A stretch of 64,000 bases of DNA from positions 2,832,105 to 2,896,104 of the forward strand of contig NZ_CP022463.1 in NCBI RefSeq assembly GCF_002224485.1. The letters run 5' to 3'. The position numbers and the translations under genes are program-made. The notes under the pieces were generated by a model. It did not search any database, was not told the origin of the DNA, and saw only the letters and a program-made list of their open reading frames with translations. Below are positions 46,338-56,684 of this stretch, piece by piece. The DNA comes from Sinomonas sp. R1AF57. Lineage in GTDB: Bacteria; Actinomycetota; Actinomycetes; Actinomycetales; Micrococcaceae. Within the stretch, counting starts at the first letter, position 1; each line of letters starts with the position of its first letter.

Positions 46338-48626
46338 ATGGCGTCTGGCAAGAACCCTGTCTTTGACACGGCCACCACCTTGGGCAAGATCCTCGCATTC
46401 CTTGGCGTGAGTGCGATCTGCGGCGTGCTCGTGGCCGGGCTCATGGTGCCCGCAGCGGCCGTCACGGGCAGCGCGGCGAACGGCTCCGTCCAGTTCTTCG
46501 ACAGCCTCCCAGGCGAGCTCAAGGTGGACCAGCCGGGGCAGGTGACCCGGGTGCTCGCCGCGGACGGCTCCGAGATCGCGAGCCTCTACGCGGAGAACCG
46601 CACGCGCGTCCCGCTGGACCAGATGTCGCCGAACATCAAGGACGCCATCATCGCGATCGAGGACGCGCGCTTCTACGAGCACGGCGGCGTCGACACCACC
46701 GGCATCCTGCGCGCCCTCGCGGCCAACGTCCGCGGCAGCCGCCAGGGCGCCTCGACGATCACCCAGCAGTACGTGACCAACGTGATCAACGAGTCGCTCG
46801 TGGCCCAGGGCAAGGACGCCGACGTCGTGCTCAACGGCCAGAAGGGCGTTGGCGACAAGCTGCGCGAGATGAAGCTCTCGATCGCACTCGAGAAGCAGTA
46901 CTCGAAGGACCAGATCCTCGAGGGCTACCTCAACATCGTGTTCTTCAACCGCAACGCGTACGGCATCCAGGCAGCGAGCCAGTACTTCTTCTCGACGGAC
47001 GCCAAGGACCTGACGATCCCGCAGGCCGCGATGCTCGCCGGGCTGGTGAACAGCCCGACGATGTACAACCCGGAGATCAACCCGGACAACGCGCTGCAGC
47101 GGCGCAACCTCGTGATCGACGCGATGCTCCAGCACGGCAAGATCAACCAGCAGCAGCACGACGAGGCCATCGCCACGCCGATCCAGCTGAAGGTCAACCC
47201 GCCGAAGCAGGGCTGCGCGTACGCGTCCCAGGCCGCGTACTTCTGCGACTACGTCCTGCACCAGATCCTCAATGACCCGGCCTACGGGGCCACCCCGGAC
47301 GATCGCGAGAAGAAGGTCTTCCGTGGCGGCCTGACGATCAAGACCACCCTCGACCCGCGGCTCCAGGCCCCGGCCCAGGCCCGGGTGGACGCGACCGCCG
47401 GCGCGAACCCGGACAAGTGGGGCGCCTCGCTCCTGACCATCGAGCCGGGCACCGGCAAGGTCCTCGCGATGGCGCAGAACTCCCGGATGCTCCCGGGTCA
47501 GGGCTCCAACTTCTCGACCGTCTACAACTTCAACGTGGACCGCAAGGACGCCAACGGCAACGACATCGGGGGCGCCGGCGGGTTCCAGCCGGGCTCGACG
47601 ATGAAGCCGTTCACGTTCTCCGCGTGGCTCACCGAGGGCAAGTCCGCGACGCAGACGATCGACGCGTCCCGGCGCGTCTACCCGCTGAACTACCCCTGGA
47701 AGACCACGTGCAACCGGGTCACCGGCGCCTTCAACAGCGCCGAGGAGAGCCTCGGCGCCGCCCCGACGCTGCAGAACAACGACGAGGGCTTCTACCGGTC
47801 GATGCCGATCAACTACGGCCTCTACAACTCGATCAACACCGCCACGTACGCGACGGCCGCGGGGCTGAACGACTTCTGCGACATCCAGCGGATCGCGGAC
47901 GCCGTCCAGCTCCACGACGGCGAGGGCAAGGAGAAGCTGGACATGTCCACGCTCTCGAGCCTCCTCGGCCCGTACAACGTCTCCCCGATGACCATGGCGA
48001 GCGCGTTCGCGGTGTTCGCGAGCGGCGGCACCTACTGCGCCCCGATGAGCATCGCCGAGGTGACGGACGTCAAGGGCGACAAGATCGGCGGGCAGGCCCC
48101 GAGCTGCCAGCAGAACGTCATCAAGCCGGATGTCGCCAAGGGTGTGAACTTCGCGCTCCAGGACGTCCTGATCCGCGGTTCCGGCTACCAGATCCCGAAG
48201 ATCGGCGCGCCTTCGGCCGCGAAGACCGGTACGAACAACTTCAACAGCCAGACGTGGGTGCTCGGCTTCACCACGGGCCTCGTCACGGCGTCGTTCTTCG
48301 GCGAGGCGCTCCAGGATCCGAGCTCGCGGCTCGGCCGCAACGTGACGATCAACGGCAAGTTCTACCCGGTGGTGGACGGCGCGTACATCGCCGGTCCGCA
48401 GTGGGGGGACTACATGGCCCAGGTCGCCAAGCTGTACAAGACCGACCCCTTCGAGGCCCCGCCCGCCTCGATGACCGGCGGCAGCACCACGAACAGGACC
48501 ACGACGTCCCCGCAGGCGTCCACGCCTGAGCAGCAGCCGGCACAGCCGCAGGCGCCCCAGCCCGCGCCGGCTCCGGCGCCCGGCGGGAACAGCACCAAGC
48601 GCAACAACGGCAACGGCAACGGCTAG
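46338..48626 (+). CDS. Bifunctional penicillin-binding protein (PonA2-like, class A)
   Basis: A 762-residue peptidoglycan synthase. One N-terminal TM (LGKILAFLGVSAICGVLVAG). Glycosyltransferase domain: IKDAIIAIEDARFYEHGGVD, QGASTITQQYVTNV, ILEGYLNIVFFNRNAYGIQA. Transpeptidase: PGSTMKPFTFS (SxxK Ser), YNSINTATY (SxN), AAKTGTNNF (KTG). The tail is Pro/Gln/Thr-rich; there is no PASTA domain, unlike mycobacterial PonA2. TAGACT (46325-46330) lies seven bases before the ATG, so the mRNA is probably leaderless. Confidence 0.93.
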   Translation: MASGKNPVFDTATTLGKILAFLGVSAICGVLVAGLMVPAAAVTGSAANGSVQFFDSLPGELKVDQPGQVTRVLAADGSEIASLYAENRTRVPLDQMSPNIKDAIIAIEDARFYEHGGVDTTGILRALAANVRGSRQGASTITQQYVTNVINESLVAQGKDADVVLNGQKGVGDKLREMKLSIALEKQYSKDQILEGYLNIVFFNRNAYGIQAASQYFFSTDAKDLTIPQAAMLAGLVNSPTMYNPEINPDNALQRRNLVIDAMLQHGKINQQQHDEAIATPIQLKVNPPKQGCAYASQAAYFCDYVLHQILNDPAYGATPDDREKKVFRGGLTIKTTLDPRLQAPAQARVDATAGANPDKWGASLLTIEPGTGKVLAMAQNSRMLPGQGSNFSTVYNFNVDRKDANGNDIGGAGGFQPGSTMKPFTFSAWLTEGKSATQTIDASRRVYPLNYPWKTTCNRVTGAFNSAEESLGAAPTLQNNDEGFYRSMPINYGLYNSINTATYATAAGLNDFCDIQRIADAVQLHDGEGKEKLDMSTLSSLLGPYNVSPMTMASAFAVFASGGTYCAPMSIAEVTDVKGDKIGGQAPSCQQNVIKPDVAKGVNFALQDVLIRGSGYQIPKIGAPSAAKTGTNNFNSQTWVLGFTTGLVTASFFGEALQDPSSRLGRNVTINGKFYPVVDGAYIAGPQWGDYMAQVAKLYKTDPFEAPPASMTGGSTTNRTTTSPQASTPEQQPAQPQAPQPAPAPAPGGNSTKRNNGNGNG

Positions 48627-48630
48627 CCGC

Positions 48631-49602
48631 ATGCACCGCACCGCACCGCGCACGACGGCGACCCGGCTGTCCGCGGCCACGCTCACAGGGGCTCGCCGGG
48701 CTGCGCTGGCCGCCGGGCTCTGCGCCAGTGCCGGCGCCGCCGCGGCCGCCTACGGATGGTGGGAGAAGGAGCAGTTCGTGCTGCGGAGGGAGACGGTCCA
48801 AGTCCTCCCCGCCGGGTCGCGGCCGGTCCGCGTCCTGCACCTGAGTGACATCCACTTCGTGCCCGGCCAGGAGAAGAAGGCGCGGTGGCTGTCCGGCCTG
48901 GCCGACCTCGAGCCGGACCTCGTGGTCAACACCGGCGACAACCTGAGCCACCCGGAGGCGGTCGGACCGCTGCTCGCGGCGGTCGGACCGCTGCTGCGGT
49001 TCCCGGGGGTCTTCGTCCCGGGGTCCAACGACTACTACGCCCCCGTCCTGAAGAACCCCGCAGGCTACCTCGCCGGGCCCTCGAACCGGAAGCCGCTGCC
49101 AAAGAGGATCGAGCTCGACTGGCGGCGCCTCTTCACCGGCTTCGGCGCCGGGGGGTGGATCGACCTGACGAACCGCTCCCAGTCTCTGAGCCTGGGAGAC
49201 GTCCGCTTCGACTTCTCGGGAGTCGACGACCCCCATCTCAGGCGCGAGCGGTACGCCGACTGGCCCCGCGGAGCGTCAGGCCACGAGACGAAGCCCAACG
49301 TCAGGGTCGCGGTGATCCACGCCCCGTACCAGCGCGTCCTGGACCACTTCACCGACGCCGGCGCGGACCTGATCCTGGCCGGCCACACGCACGGGGGCCA
49401 GATCTGCCTCCCCGGCTTCGGCGCCCTGGTCTCCAACTGCGACCTGCCCACGTGGCGGGCCAAGGGCCTGACGCCGTGGGAGAACGACGGCCGCGTCGTG
49501 CCGCTCAACGTCTCGGGAGGCATCGGGACCTCCCGCTTCGCGCCCGTCCGCATCGCCTGCCGGCCCGAGGCCGTCCTGCTGACCCTCGCCGCCCGCCCCT
49601 GA
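48631..49602 (+). CDS. Metallophosphoesterase, membrane-anchored
   Basis: A 323-residue calcineurin-like phosphoesterase. An N-terminal hydrophobic segment (AALAAGLCASAGAAAAAYGW) anchors or exports it. Metal motifs: VLHLSDIHFVPG, DLVVNTGDNLSH, VPGSNDYYAP (GND variant), VAVIHAPYQR and LAGHTHGGQICLPG. It starts four bases after the ponA2 stop, so the two are co-transcribed; this pairing is conserved in mycobacteria, as I recall. Possibly acts on phospholipid or cell-wall phosphates, as the YaeI group does. Confidence 0.88.
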   Translation: MHRTAPRTTATRLSAATLTGARRAALAAGLCASAGAAAAAYGWWEKEQFVLRRETVQVLPAGSRPVRVLHLSDIHFVPGQEKKARWLSGLADLEPDLVVNTGDNLSHPEAVGPLLAAVGPLLRFPGVFVPGSNDYYAPVLKNPAGYLAGPSNRKPLPKRIELDWRRLFTGFGAGGWIDLTNRSQSLSLGDVRFDFSGVDDPHLRRERYADWPRGASGHETKPNVRVAVIHAPYQRVLDHFTDAGADLILAGHTHGGQICLPGFGALVSNCDLPTWRAKGLTPWENDGRVVPLNVSGGIGTSRFAPVRIACRPEAVLLTLAARP

Positions 49603-49685
49603 CATCGGCGCCCCCGGACCGCCGGAAACCGGTTCTCGGGCGTAGGGTAGGTACCCCCAGCTGACTTCCTCCTCCCCGGAAGGTC

Positions 49686-51572
49686 GTGAGCGCCGGCATG
49701 CGCCAGCAGGTCCCGCAGAGTTCGTTCATCCGTTCCATCGCCCGTCTCGGGCCGATCGTGCGCCCCATCGTGCCCCGGCTCGTCCTCGGCCTCGTCGTCG
49801 CCCTCGCCGGGGCCGCCCTCGCCCTGTCGATCCCGCAGGTGCTGCGCCGCGTCATCGACGAGCTCGTGCGCCCCGGGACCCAGCCGTCCGCCGTGTGGTG
49901 GGCGGCCGGCGTCGTGCTCGTGCTGGGCGCCGCGGAGGCGGGGATGATGGTGCTGCGCCGGCGCCTCGTGATCGAGCCGAGCGTCCGGCTCGAGCGCGAG
50001 ATGCGCCTGACCATGTACGGCCACCTGCAGGACCTGCCGGTGGCCTTCCACGACCGCTGGGGCTCGGGGCAGCTTCTCTCGCGCTCGGTCGCCGACCTCG
50101 GCTTCCTGCGCCGCTGGCTCGCCTTCGGCGCGATCTTCCTCGTCGTCTCCGTCAGCACGGTGGCACTCGGGGTGGTGCTCCTGTTCTCGATCTCGTGGCA
50201 GCTCGCACTCATCTTCCTCGCCGCGGCGCTGCCCATCATGGTGTACGGGGCCGTGTTCCGCCGGCGGTTCTCCCTCGCGACACGACGCAGCCAGGACCAG
50301 GCCGGCGACCTCGCCACGACCGTCGAGGAGTCCGTGCACGGTATCCGCGTGCTCAAGGCGTTCGGCCGTGCACGGGAGGCGCTCGAGAGCTTCGCGGAGC
50401 AGGCTGAGCAGCTGCGCGACACGGAGGTCGCGAAGGCCCGGCACCAGGCCCTGTTCAGCCTCGTGGTGACGCTCCTGCCCGAGCTCGCCCTCGGCGCCGG
50501 GCTCGTCACGGGGATCTGGCTGGCCTCCACGGGGCAGATCTCGATCGGGTCCCTCGCGGCCTTCTTCGCCACGGCCGCTGCCGTCGCGCAGCCGGTCGAG
50601 GCCAGCGGCATGCTCGTGGGCATGGCGCTGACCGCGAAGACCGCCGTGGACCGGCACTTCGAGGTCATGGACGCGCGCAGCACCGTCACCGACCCTGCGG
50701 AGCCGGTGCATCTTCCGTCCCCCCGCGGTGCGCTCACCTTCCGTGGGGTGCGGTTCGGATTCGCGCACGACGGCGCCGCGCGGCCGGGTGCGGACGGGAC
50801 CACGGCGGGAGCCGGCTCGTCCGGGGAGGTGCTGCGCGGCGTCGACCTCGAGGTGCGTGCTGGCGAGACGATGGCACTCGTCGGGGCGACGGGCTCCGGG
50901 AAGAGCACCCTCCTGCAGCTCGTCCCGCGGCTCTACGACGTGACCGGCGGCGCCGTGGAGATCGACGGCGTCGACGTCCGCCGGCTGCCGCTCGCGGAAC
51001 TGCGGAGACTGGTCGCCGTGGCGTTCGAGGACACGACCCTCTTCTCCTCCTCCGTGCGGGACAACGTCCTGCTCGGGGCTCCGGTGCGGGAAGGGCCCGA
51101 GGCGGAGGCCGCGCTCGAGGAGGCGCTCGAGGTCGCCCAGGCCCAGTTCGCGCACTCGCTCCCAGACGGCCTCGCGACGACGATCGGCGAGGAAGGGCTC
51201 AGCCTCTCGGGCGGCCAGCGGCAGCGCGTCGCGCTGGCGAGGGCCATCGCGGCCAGGCCTGCCGTGCTCGTCCTCGACGACCCGCTCTCCGCACTGGACG
51301 TCGCCACCGAGGAGCGCGTCTCGGCACGCCTGCGCGACGCACTCGCCCAGGTGACGACCCTCATCGTGGCCCACCGGCCCTCGACCGTCGCCCTCGCGGA
51401 CCGCGTCGCGCTCCTGCGCGACGGCGTGGTCGAGGACGTGGGGACCCACACGGAGCTGCTCCGGCGCAGCGCCCACTACCGCTGGGTCATCGCGAGCCTC
51501 CCGGCCGGACCGCGCGACCTGGACGGCCGCGCGGACCCGGACCTCGACGAGACGCTGGAGGAGGCACGATGA
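49686..51572 (+). CDS. ABC exporter half-transporter, subunit 1 (degenerate catalytic site)
   Basis: A 628-residue type IV ABC exporter half: six-helix TMD (~30-330) and NBD (~350-610). Walker [11 protein letters not shown]-loop [11 protein letters not shown], signature [14 protein letters not shown], Walker [14 protein letters not shown]-loop [14 protein letters not shown]. The residue after the Walker B Asp is Asp, not the catalytic Glu. With the partner's altered signature this predicts one non-hydrolysing site. GTG start at 49686. Overlaps the partner gene by ATGA. Substrate unknown. Confidence 0.9.
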   Translation: MSAGMRQQVPQSSFIRSIARLGPIVRPIVPRLVLGLVVALAGAALALSIPQVLRRVIDELVRPGTQPSAVWWAAGVVLVLGAAEAGMMVLRRRLVIEPSVRLEREMRLTMYGHLQDLPVAFHDRWGSGQLLSRSVADLGFLRRWLAFGAIFLVVSVSTVALGVVLLFSISWQLALIFLAAALPIMVYGAVFRRRFSLATRRSQDQAGDLATTVEESVHGIRVLKAFGRAREALESFAEQAEQLRDTEVAKARHQALFSLVVTLLPELALGAGLVTGIWLASTGQISIGSLAAFFATAAAVAQPVEASGMLVGMALTAKTAVDRHFEVMDARSTVTDPAEPVHLPSPRGALTFRGVRFGFAHDGAARPGADGTTAGAGSSGEVLRGVDLEVRAGETMALVGATGSGKSTLLQLVPRLYDVTGGAVEIDGVDVRRLPLAELRRLVAVAFEDTTLFSSSVRDNVLLGAPVREGPEAEAALEEALEVAQAQFAHSLPDGLATTIGEEGLSLSGGQRQRVALARAIAARPAVLVLDDPLSALDVATEERVSARLRDALAQVTTLIVAHRPSTVALADRVALLRDGVVEDVGTHTELLRRSAHYRWVIASLPAGPRDLDGRADPDLDETLEEAR

Positions 51573-53479
51573 GCCACGGGTCAGGCGCGGGGCACGGGCA
51601 GCCCCGGCGGCCGGTGGGCCGCGGCACCGCGGCGGAGGACGCCGTCGACCTCTCCCGGGAGGAGAGCCGCGCCGCGCGGCGGCGCTCGCTCAGGCTCCTC
51701 GGCGACCTCATCCGGCCGGTGCGGACCCGGCTGTGGGCGACACTCGCGATGGTCGTCGTCTCGCAGGCGGCGCGGGCGACCGGCCCGGCGCTCATCGCGT
51801 TCGGGATCGACCGGGCGCTCCCCGCTCTCGCGGCCGGCGACTCCGCGCCCCTCTGGCTCGCGGGGGGCGGCTACCTCGCCGCCGCGCTCACGACGGCGCT
51901 GCTCACCGCTGGCTACGTGACCTCCACCGCGGCGATGAGCCAGAGCATGCTCCTCGACCTGCGCGTGCGGGTGTTCCGGCACACCCAGCGGCTGAGCCTG
52001 GACTTCCACGAGTCGTACACCTCTGGGCGCATCATCTCCCGCCAGACCTCCGACCTCGAGGCCCTGCGCGAGCTCCTGGACTCGGGGGTGAGCGCGCTCG
52101 CGTCCGGGCTGCTGTTCATGGGCTTCACGGCGGTGACCGTCTTCCTGCTCGACTGGCCCTCGGGGCTGATCATGCTCGGCGCCGCGGTTCCCATGGCGCT
52201 GCTGGCCCGCTGGTACCAGATCCGCTCGCAGCGGGCCTTCCGGGCGTCGCGGGTGGTGTCGGCGCGGCTGATCGTGCACTTCGTGGAGACGATGACGGGG
52301 ATCCGCGCCGTCAAGGCGTTCCGGAAGGAGCGCGAGAACGCGGACGCGTACGGGCGGCTCGCCGACGACTATGCCGGCGTGACCCTCCGCTCGATCAGGC
52401 TGCACGGGGTGTTCCAGCCGGGCCTCGTGCTGATCGGGAATGTGACGGTCGCGGTGGTGCTCCTGGTCGCGGGGTTCCGTGTGCTCGGGGGAAGCCTCGA
52501 GGTCGGCGTGCTCCTCGCCGTCGTGCTCTCGACGAAGCGGTTCTTCGCCCCGCTGGAGCAGATGGCGATGTTCTACAACTCCTTCCAGAGCGCCCAGGCC
52601 GCACTGGAGAAGGTGTCGGGACTGCTCGAGGAGGTCCCGACGGTCCAGCCGCCCCGGGTCCCGATCCCCCTCCCCCAGGCTCGCGGCGACATTGCGTTCG
52701 AGTCGGTCGCGTTCGCCTACGGCCACGGTCCCGAGGTCCTGCCGGAGTTCTCGCTGCGGATCCCTGCCGGGCAGACCGTTGCGCTCGTCGGCGCGACCGG
52801 GGCGGGGAAGTCGACCCTCGCCAAACTCGTGGCCCGGTTCTACGATCCCGCGGCAGGCTCGGTGACGCTCGACGGCGTCGACCTCCGCAGGCTCTCGACG
52901 CGGGACCTGCGCCGGGCGGTGGTCATGGTCACGCAGGAGGCGTTCCTCTTCTCGGGCTCCGTCGCGGACAACATCGCGCTCGGCAGGCCCGAGGCGTCCC
53001 GGACCGAGATCGAGGAGGCGGCCCGCGCCGTGGGCGCCCACGACTTCATCGCCGCCCTCCCCGAGGGCTACGAGACGGACGTGACCAAGCGCGGCGGCCG
53101 CGTCTCGGCGGGGCAGCGGCAGCTCATCTCGTTCGCGCGGGCGGTGCTCGCGGACCCGGCCGTGCTCATCCTCGACGAGGCCACGAGCTCGCTCGACATT
53201 CCCTCGGAGCGGCTCGTCCAGGCCGGGCTGGCGCGACTGCTGGGCGGCAGCGCGCACGACGGCGCCCGCTCACCCGGGGCGGGCGGCGGGAGTCCGGCGC
53301 CGCCCGCAGCCCGGACGGCGATCATCATCGCGCACCGGCTCTCGACGGTGGAGATCGCCGACCGGGTGCTCGTCATGGAGGGGGGCCGGATTGTCGAGGA
53401 CGGCTCCCCCGCAGACCTCCTTTCCGGCGGCGGCCGCTTCGCAGCGCTGCACAGCGCGTGGCGCGACTCGCTCGTCTGA
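51569..53479 (+). CDS. ABC exporter half-transporter, subunit 2
   Basis: A 636-residue partner half-transporter with TMD (~40-340) and NBD (~375-625). Walker [16 protein letters not shown]-loop [11 protein letters not shown], signature [14 protein letters not shown] (Gly replaced by Ala in the LSGGQ motif), normal Walker [14 protein letters not shown]-loop [15 protein letters not shown] Gly/Ser/Pro-rich insert of ~20 residues lies between the D-loop and H-loop. The altered signature pairs with subunit 1's altered Walker B to form the degenerate site, as in TM287/288-type heterodimers. Confidence 0.9.
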   Translation: MSHGSGAGHGQPRRPVGRGTAAEDAVDLSREESRAARRRSLRLLGDLIRPVRTRLWATLAMVVVSQAARATGPALIAFGIDRALPALAAGDSAPLWLAGGGYLAAALTTALLTAGYVTSTAAMSQSMLLDLRVRVFRHTQRLSLDFHESYTSGRIISRQTSDLEALRELLDSGVSALASGLLFMGFTAVTVFLLDWPSGLIMLGAAVPMALLARWYQIRSQRAFRASRVVSARLIVHFVETMTGIRAVKAFRKERENADAYGRLADDYAGVTLRSIRLHGVFQPGLVLIGNVTVAVVLLVAGFRVLGGSLEVGVLLAVVLSTKRFFAPLEQMAMFYNSFQSAQAALEKVSGLLEEVPTVQPPRVPIPLPQARGDIAFESVAFAYGHGPEVLPEFSLRIPAGQTVALVGATGAGKSTLAKLVARFYDPAAGSVTLDGVDLRRLSTRDLRRAVVMVTQEAFLFSGSVADNIALGRPEASRTEIEEAARAVGAHDFIAALPEGYETDVTKRGGRVSAGQRQLISFARAVLADPAVLILDEATSSLDIPSERLVQAGLARLLGGSAHDGARSPGAGGGSPAPPAARTAIIIAHRLSTVEIADRVLVMEGGRIVEDGSPADLLSGGGRFAALHSAWRDSLV

Positions 53480-53645
53480 CTCCCGCGGGCCCCGCGCACA
53501 GCATGGACCCGGCCCGCACGACGCGGAGGAAGTGACCCCTCGACGCGGTGACCTGACCCCCTCGCGGCAGGGCTCGTCGATTTCGCCTTCGGGGGCGAAT
53601 CGGGTACTCTGGATGAGTTGCTCCGGGGAGACCCGGGGGACGGAT

Positions 53646-53722
<77 letters not shown>

Positions 53723-53724
53723 CG

Positions 53725-53758
53725 GAGAGGCCCCGCAGCCTGAGCTGCGGGGCCTCTC
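53725..53758 (+). terminator. Perfect hairpin terminator after tRNA-Pro
   Basis: A 15-bp perfect stem GAGAGGCCCCGCAGC and its complement around a CTGA loop, starting two bases after the tRNA CCA end. It can also serve the convergent P-type ATPase gene. Confidence 0.85.
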
Positions 53759-53790
53759 GCATGCCCGGACCGCGCCGGGAGCCCGCCGGG

Positions 53791-56319
53791 TCAGTGGTGC
53801 GGCAGGACGGGATGCGTGAGTCCCCGTCCGAGCCGGTGGCGGGACCACTTGTGCAGCGCGTCCACGGCGAGGACTCCCGGGATCGCGAGCGCCGCGAGGA
53901 TGAACCCCGCCAATGGCGGCGGCGCCTGGCCCAGGAGCCGGGCGATCGGCCCCACGAAGAGGAACACCGCGAGGAGGGCCCCCTCGACCACGACGGCCCA
54001 GAGCAGGAGCGGGTTCCCCGCCCAGGGAAGCCTCCACGCGGGCCTGCTCGCCGTCCGGCACGCGAAGGCGTTGGCGAGCTGGCCGAGCACGACGGCGGTG
54101 AACGCGGCCCCCGAGGCGGCCGCCACGACGTCGGGCGCCGGGAGGTCCCCGCCCGGGCGCCAGCCCCCGAGCCACAGGACCACGGTGAATGCGGCCATCT
54201 CGAACAGCACCTCGACCGGGCCGAGGACCGCGAACACGCGGAACAGGAGGCTTCCGTCCATGAGGTGCCGCCGCTCGGGAGGCCGTTTGAGCACCCCTTC
54301 GCTCGGCCGCTCGCTCCCGAGGGCGAGCGCCGGGAACAGGTCGGTGCCGATGTCGAGGAAGAGGATCTGCAGGACGCCGATCGCGAGCGGGAAGTGCCCG
54401 GCCGAGAGCGCCCAGACGATGAACGGCGTCAGCTCGGCGACGTTGTCGGTGAGGTGGTAGGTGAGGAAGCGCCGGATGTTGGCGTAGGTCGCCCGGCCCT
54501 GCTCGACGGCGGCGATGATGGTCGCGAAGTCGTCGTCGAGGAGCACGAGGTCGGCCGCGTTCCGCGCCACGTCGGTCCCGCTGCGGCCCATTGCGACCCC
54601 GATGTCGGCAGCCTCGAGCGCCGGGCCGTCGTTGACGCCGTCACCGGTCATCGCGACGACATGCCCACGGGCCTGCAGCGCCCGCGCGACGTCGAGCTTC
54701 TGCTCGGGGCTCACCCGGGAGATGACCACGCCGTCCCGGTCCAGGAGTGCGCCGAGGACCTGGAGGTCCTCCGGCGGGGAACCGCCCTCGATCACCGCGT
54801 CGGCGCCGCGGCCGGGCCCGATGAGACCGATCTCTCGGGCGATCGCCGCCGCGGTCGTCGGGTGGTCCCCGGTCACCATGGCGAGGCGGATCCCGGCTTC
54901 CCGCGCCTGCCGGATCGCTCCCGCGACGGCGGGCCGAGGCGGGTCGTGTAGCCCGATGAGCCCGCGCAGCACCAGTCCCGTTTCGAGCACGACGGCGTCC
55001 GCCCGGCCCTGCTCGGCGTCGGCCGCCTCGGCGGGCGCGAGCCCGCGGGACGCCACGGCGAGCACGCGCAGGCCCCGAGACGCGAGCGCCTCGAGGGCCT
55101 CCTCGGCCCGGGCGAGCCACGCGCCGTCGTCCGCTCCTCCCGGCGCGCCGCGCTCCGCGCCGTCGCCGGTGCAGAGTCCGAGCAGCGTCTCGGGCGCGCC
55201 CTTGACCCACAGTTCCGCGGCGCCCGCATCCGCCAGGACTGCACTCTGCCGCTTGCGTTCCTCGTCGAAGGCGAAGCCCGCCGTGGGAACGGCGCCGGCC
55301 TCCGTCCCGCCGAGCCGCCGGTCCAGGGCCACGAGGGCCGCCTCCATCGGGTCGCCCACGGCGCGCCACTCGCCGTCGTGCTCCTCGACGTCGCCCTGCG
55401 AGGCGGCGCGGGCGCCCGTCGCGAGCCGCGCGGCCGCCGACCGCGCGGCGTCGGGGCCTTCGACCGCCGCCGTGGGAGCGTAGCCGGTCCCCTCGAGGAC
55501 GACGGTTCCGTGCGGGGTCCAGACCTCGACGGCGCTCATGCGGTTCTGCGTGAGCGTCCCGGTCTTGTCGGTGCAGATGAAGGTGGTCGACCCGAGCGTC
55601 TCGACGGCCTCGAGGTTGCGGACGAGGGCGTGCCTGCGGCTCATGCGCTGGGCCCCCATGGCGAGCGAGAGCGTCACCGTCGGGAGGAGCCCCTCGGGCA
55701 CGAGCGCCACGGTCACGCCGATGGCGAACAGGAACGCCCCGGTGATCGGGTTCCCGATCAGGAGCGAGATGACGAAGAACACCGCGCCCACGGTCACCGC
55801 GACGATGGCGATGATCCTCACGATGCGCCGCAGTTCGAGGTCGAGGGGGCTCGCCGGCGGCACCGCGCGCGTGGTGAGGCTGGCGATCTCCGCGAGCTTC
55901 GTGGCCGCTCCGGTGGCGATCACACGCCCGACGGCGTCTCCCGCCGCGACGAACGTGCCGCCGGCTGCCGCGTCGCCCGCCTCGCGGGGGACCGGAAGGC
56001 TCTCGCCGGTCAGCATGGACTCGTCGAGGGTGAGGGACGAGGCGGAGACGAGGTCGAGGTCGGCCGGCACCCTGTCCCCCGCCGCGAGGAGGACGATGTC
56101 CCCGGGCACGAGGTCCGCGGCGTCGACCACGCGTGTGTGGCCCCCGCGCCTGACCTGGACGCGGTTCGGGAGCAGCTCGCGCAGCTTCGCCGAGGCGCGC
56201 TCTGCCCTGGCCTCCTGGAGGAACGCGAAGAGTCCGTTCACCACGACAACGGCGGCGATGGCCCAGCCGAGCTCGGGCATCCCGGCGACGAACGAGAGGA
56301 TCGACGCCGCCCACAGCAT
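53791..56319 (-). CDS. Cation-transporting P-type ATPase (5'-interrupted)
   Basis: An open frame of 842 residues carrying nearly the whole P-type ATPase: actuator LTLDESMLTGESLPVPRE, TM4 VALVPEGLLPTVTLS (P2-type ion site), phosphorylation FICTDKTGTLTQNRMS, nucleotide KGAPETLLG, hinge MVTGDHPTTA and MTGDGVNDGPALEAADIGVA, then C-terminal TMs with DIGTDLFPALALGSE. It resembles CtpF-like Ca2+ or Na+ pumps. The normal N-terminal ~65 residues lie upstream in the same frame beyond a TGA (56362-56364), so this product lacks the N-domain and part of TM1 unless the stop is read through. Confidence 0.85.
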   Translation of the reverse strand: MLWAASILSFVAGMPELGWAIAAVVVVNGLFAFLQEARAERASAKLRELLPNRVQVRRGGHTRVVDAADLVPGDIVLLAAGDRVPADLDLVSASSLTLDESMLTGESLPVPREAGDAAAGGTFVAAGDAVGRVIATGAATKLAEIASLTTRAVPPASPLDLELRRIVRIIAIVAVTVGAVFFVISLLIGNPITGAFLFAIGVTVALVPEGLLPTVTLSLAMGAQRMSRRHALVRNLEAVETLGSTTFICTDKTGTLTQNRMSAVEVWTPHGTVVLEGTGYAPTAAVEGPDAARSAAARLATGARAASQGDVEEHDGEWRAVGDPMEAALVALDRRLGGTEAGAVPTAGFAFDEERKRQSAVLADAGAAELWVKGAPETLLGLCTGDGAERGAPGGADDGAWLARAEEALEALASRGLRVLAVASRGLAPAEAADAEQGRADAVVLETGLVLRGLIGLHDPPRPAVAGAIRQAREAGIRLAMVTGDHPTTAAAIAREIGLIGPGRGADAVIEGGSPPEDLQVLGALLDRDGVVISRVSPEQKLDVARALQARGHVVAMTGDGVNDGPALEAADIGVAMGRSGTDVARNAADLVLLDDDFATIIAAVEQGRATYANIRRFLTYHLTDNVAELTPFIVWALSAGHFPLAIGVLQILFLDIGTDLFPALALGSERPSEGVLKRPPERRHLMDGSLLFRVFAVLGPVEVLFEMAAFTVVLWLGGWRPGGDLPAPDVVAAASGAAFTAVVLGQLANAFACRTASRPAWRLPWAGNPLLLWAVVVEGALLAVFLFVGPIARLLGQAPPPLAGFILAALAIPGVLAVDALHKWSRHRLGRGLTHPVLPHH

Positions 56320-56361
56320 GAGCGCGAAGAAGTGGCCCAGCTCGGCGCCGAGCCGGACCCA

Positions 56362-56520
56362 TCAGGGGCGCGGCCTCTCCCGCGGGAGGACATTCGGCCC
56401 CACCCGTTCCCTGAGCGCTGCGGCGGCGGCCTCGTCCAGCCCGGCGGGAATGCCGTGCACGGCGGAGTGAGGACGGCGGGACCCGACCGGTGCATGGTCC
56501 GTTGCGCTCACGCCATTCAT
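56362..56520 (-). pseudogene. Separated N-terminal piece of the P-type ATPase gene
   Basis: From ATG 56520 (or GTG 56511) this frame encodes a short leader, then VHGIPAGLDEAAAAALRERV, GPNVLPRERPRP, the cation-ATPase N-terminal domain, and then TGA. After the stop the same frame continues WVRLGAELGHFFALMLWAAS into TM1 of the downstream open frame. One nonsense codon thus splits an otherwise intact gene. It could be a true mutation, a sequencing error or a tolerated readthrough. Confidence 0.8.
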
Positions 56521-56620
56521 TCTTCGTCAGCAGCGCCGGGGCGGGAAGGGGACGAAGGTCCCGCGGCGGTGCGCTCGGAACCAGGACTGACAGCCGGAAG
56601 ACAGCCCGCCGGGAGACAGC

Positions 56621-56659
56621 AGAGGGTCGCTTCGGAGAATATCTCCGAAGCGACCCTCT
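56621..56659 (-). terminator. Perfect hairpin terminator downstream of the peptide gene
   Basis: An 18-bp perfect stem AGAGGGTCGCTTCGGAGA and its complement with an ATA loop, 26 bases beyond the stop of the small secreted-peptide gene on the minus strand. It makes that gene a single-gene transcript. The remainder of 56521-56684 holds nothing else I can support. Confidence 0.8.
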
Positions 56660-56684
56660 CGAAGCCCGCTGAAGAGCGTGCCTC

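Noticed and set aside
53531..53565. Third copy of the GGTCACC repeat before tRNA-Pro
   Set aside because: It contains GTGACCCC and GGTGACC but aligns poorly over the full 21-base unit, so I do not count it as a copy.
56362..56364. Selenocysteine at the TGA in the P-type ATPase
   Set aside because: The site is not a redox position, no SECIS-like hairpin is visible right after it, and no selenocysteine gene is in the window. A nonsense mutation or sequencing error is simpler.
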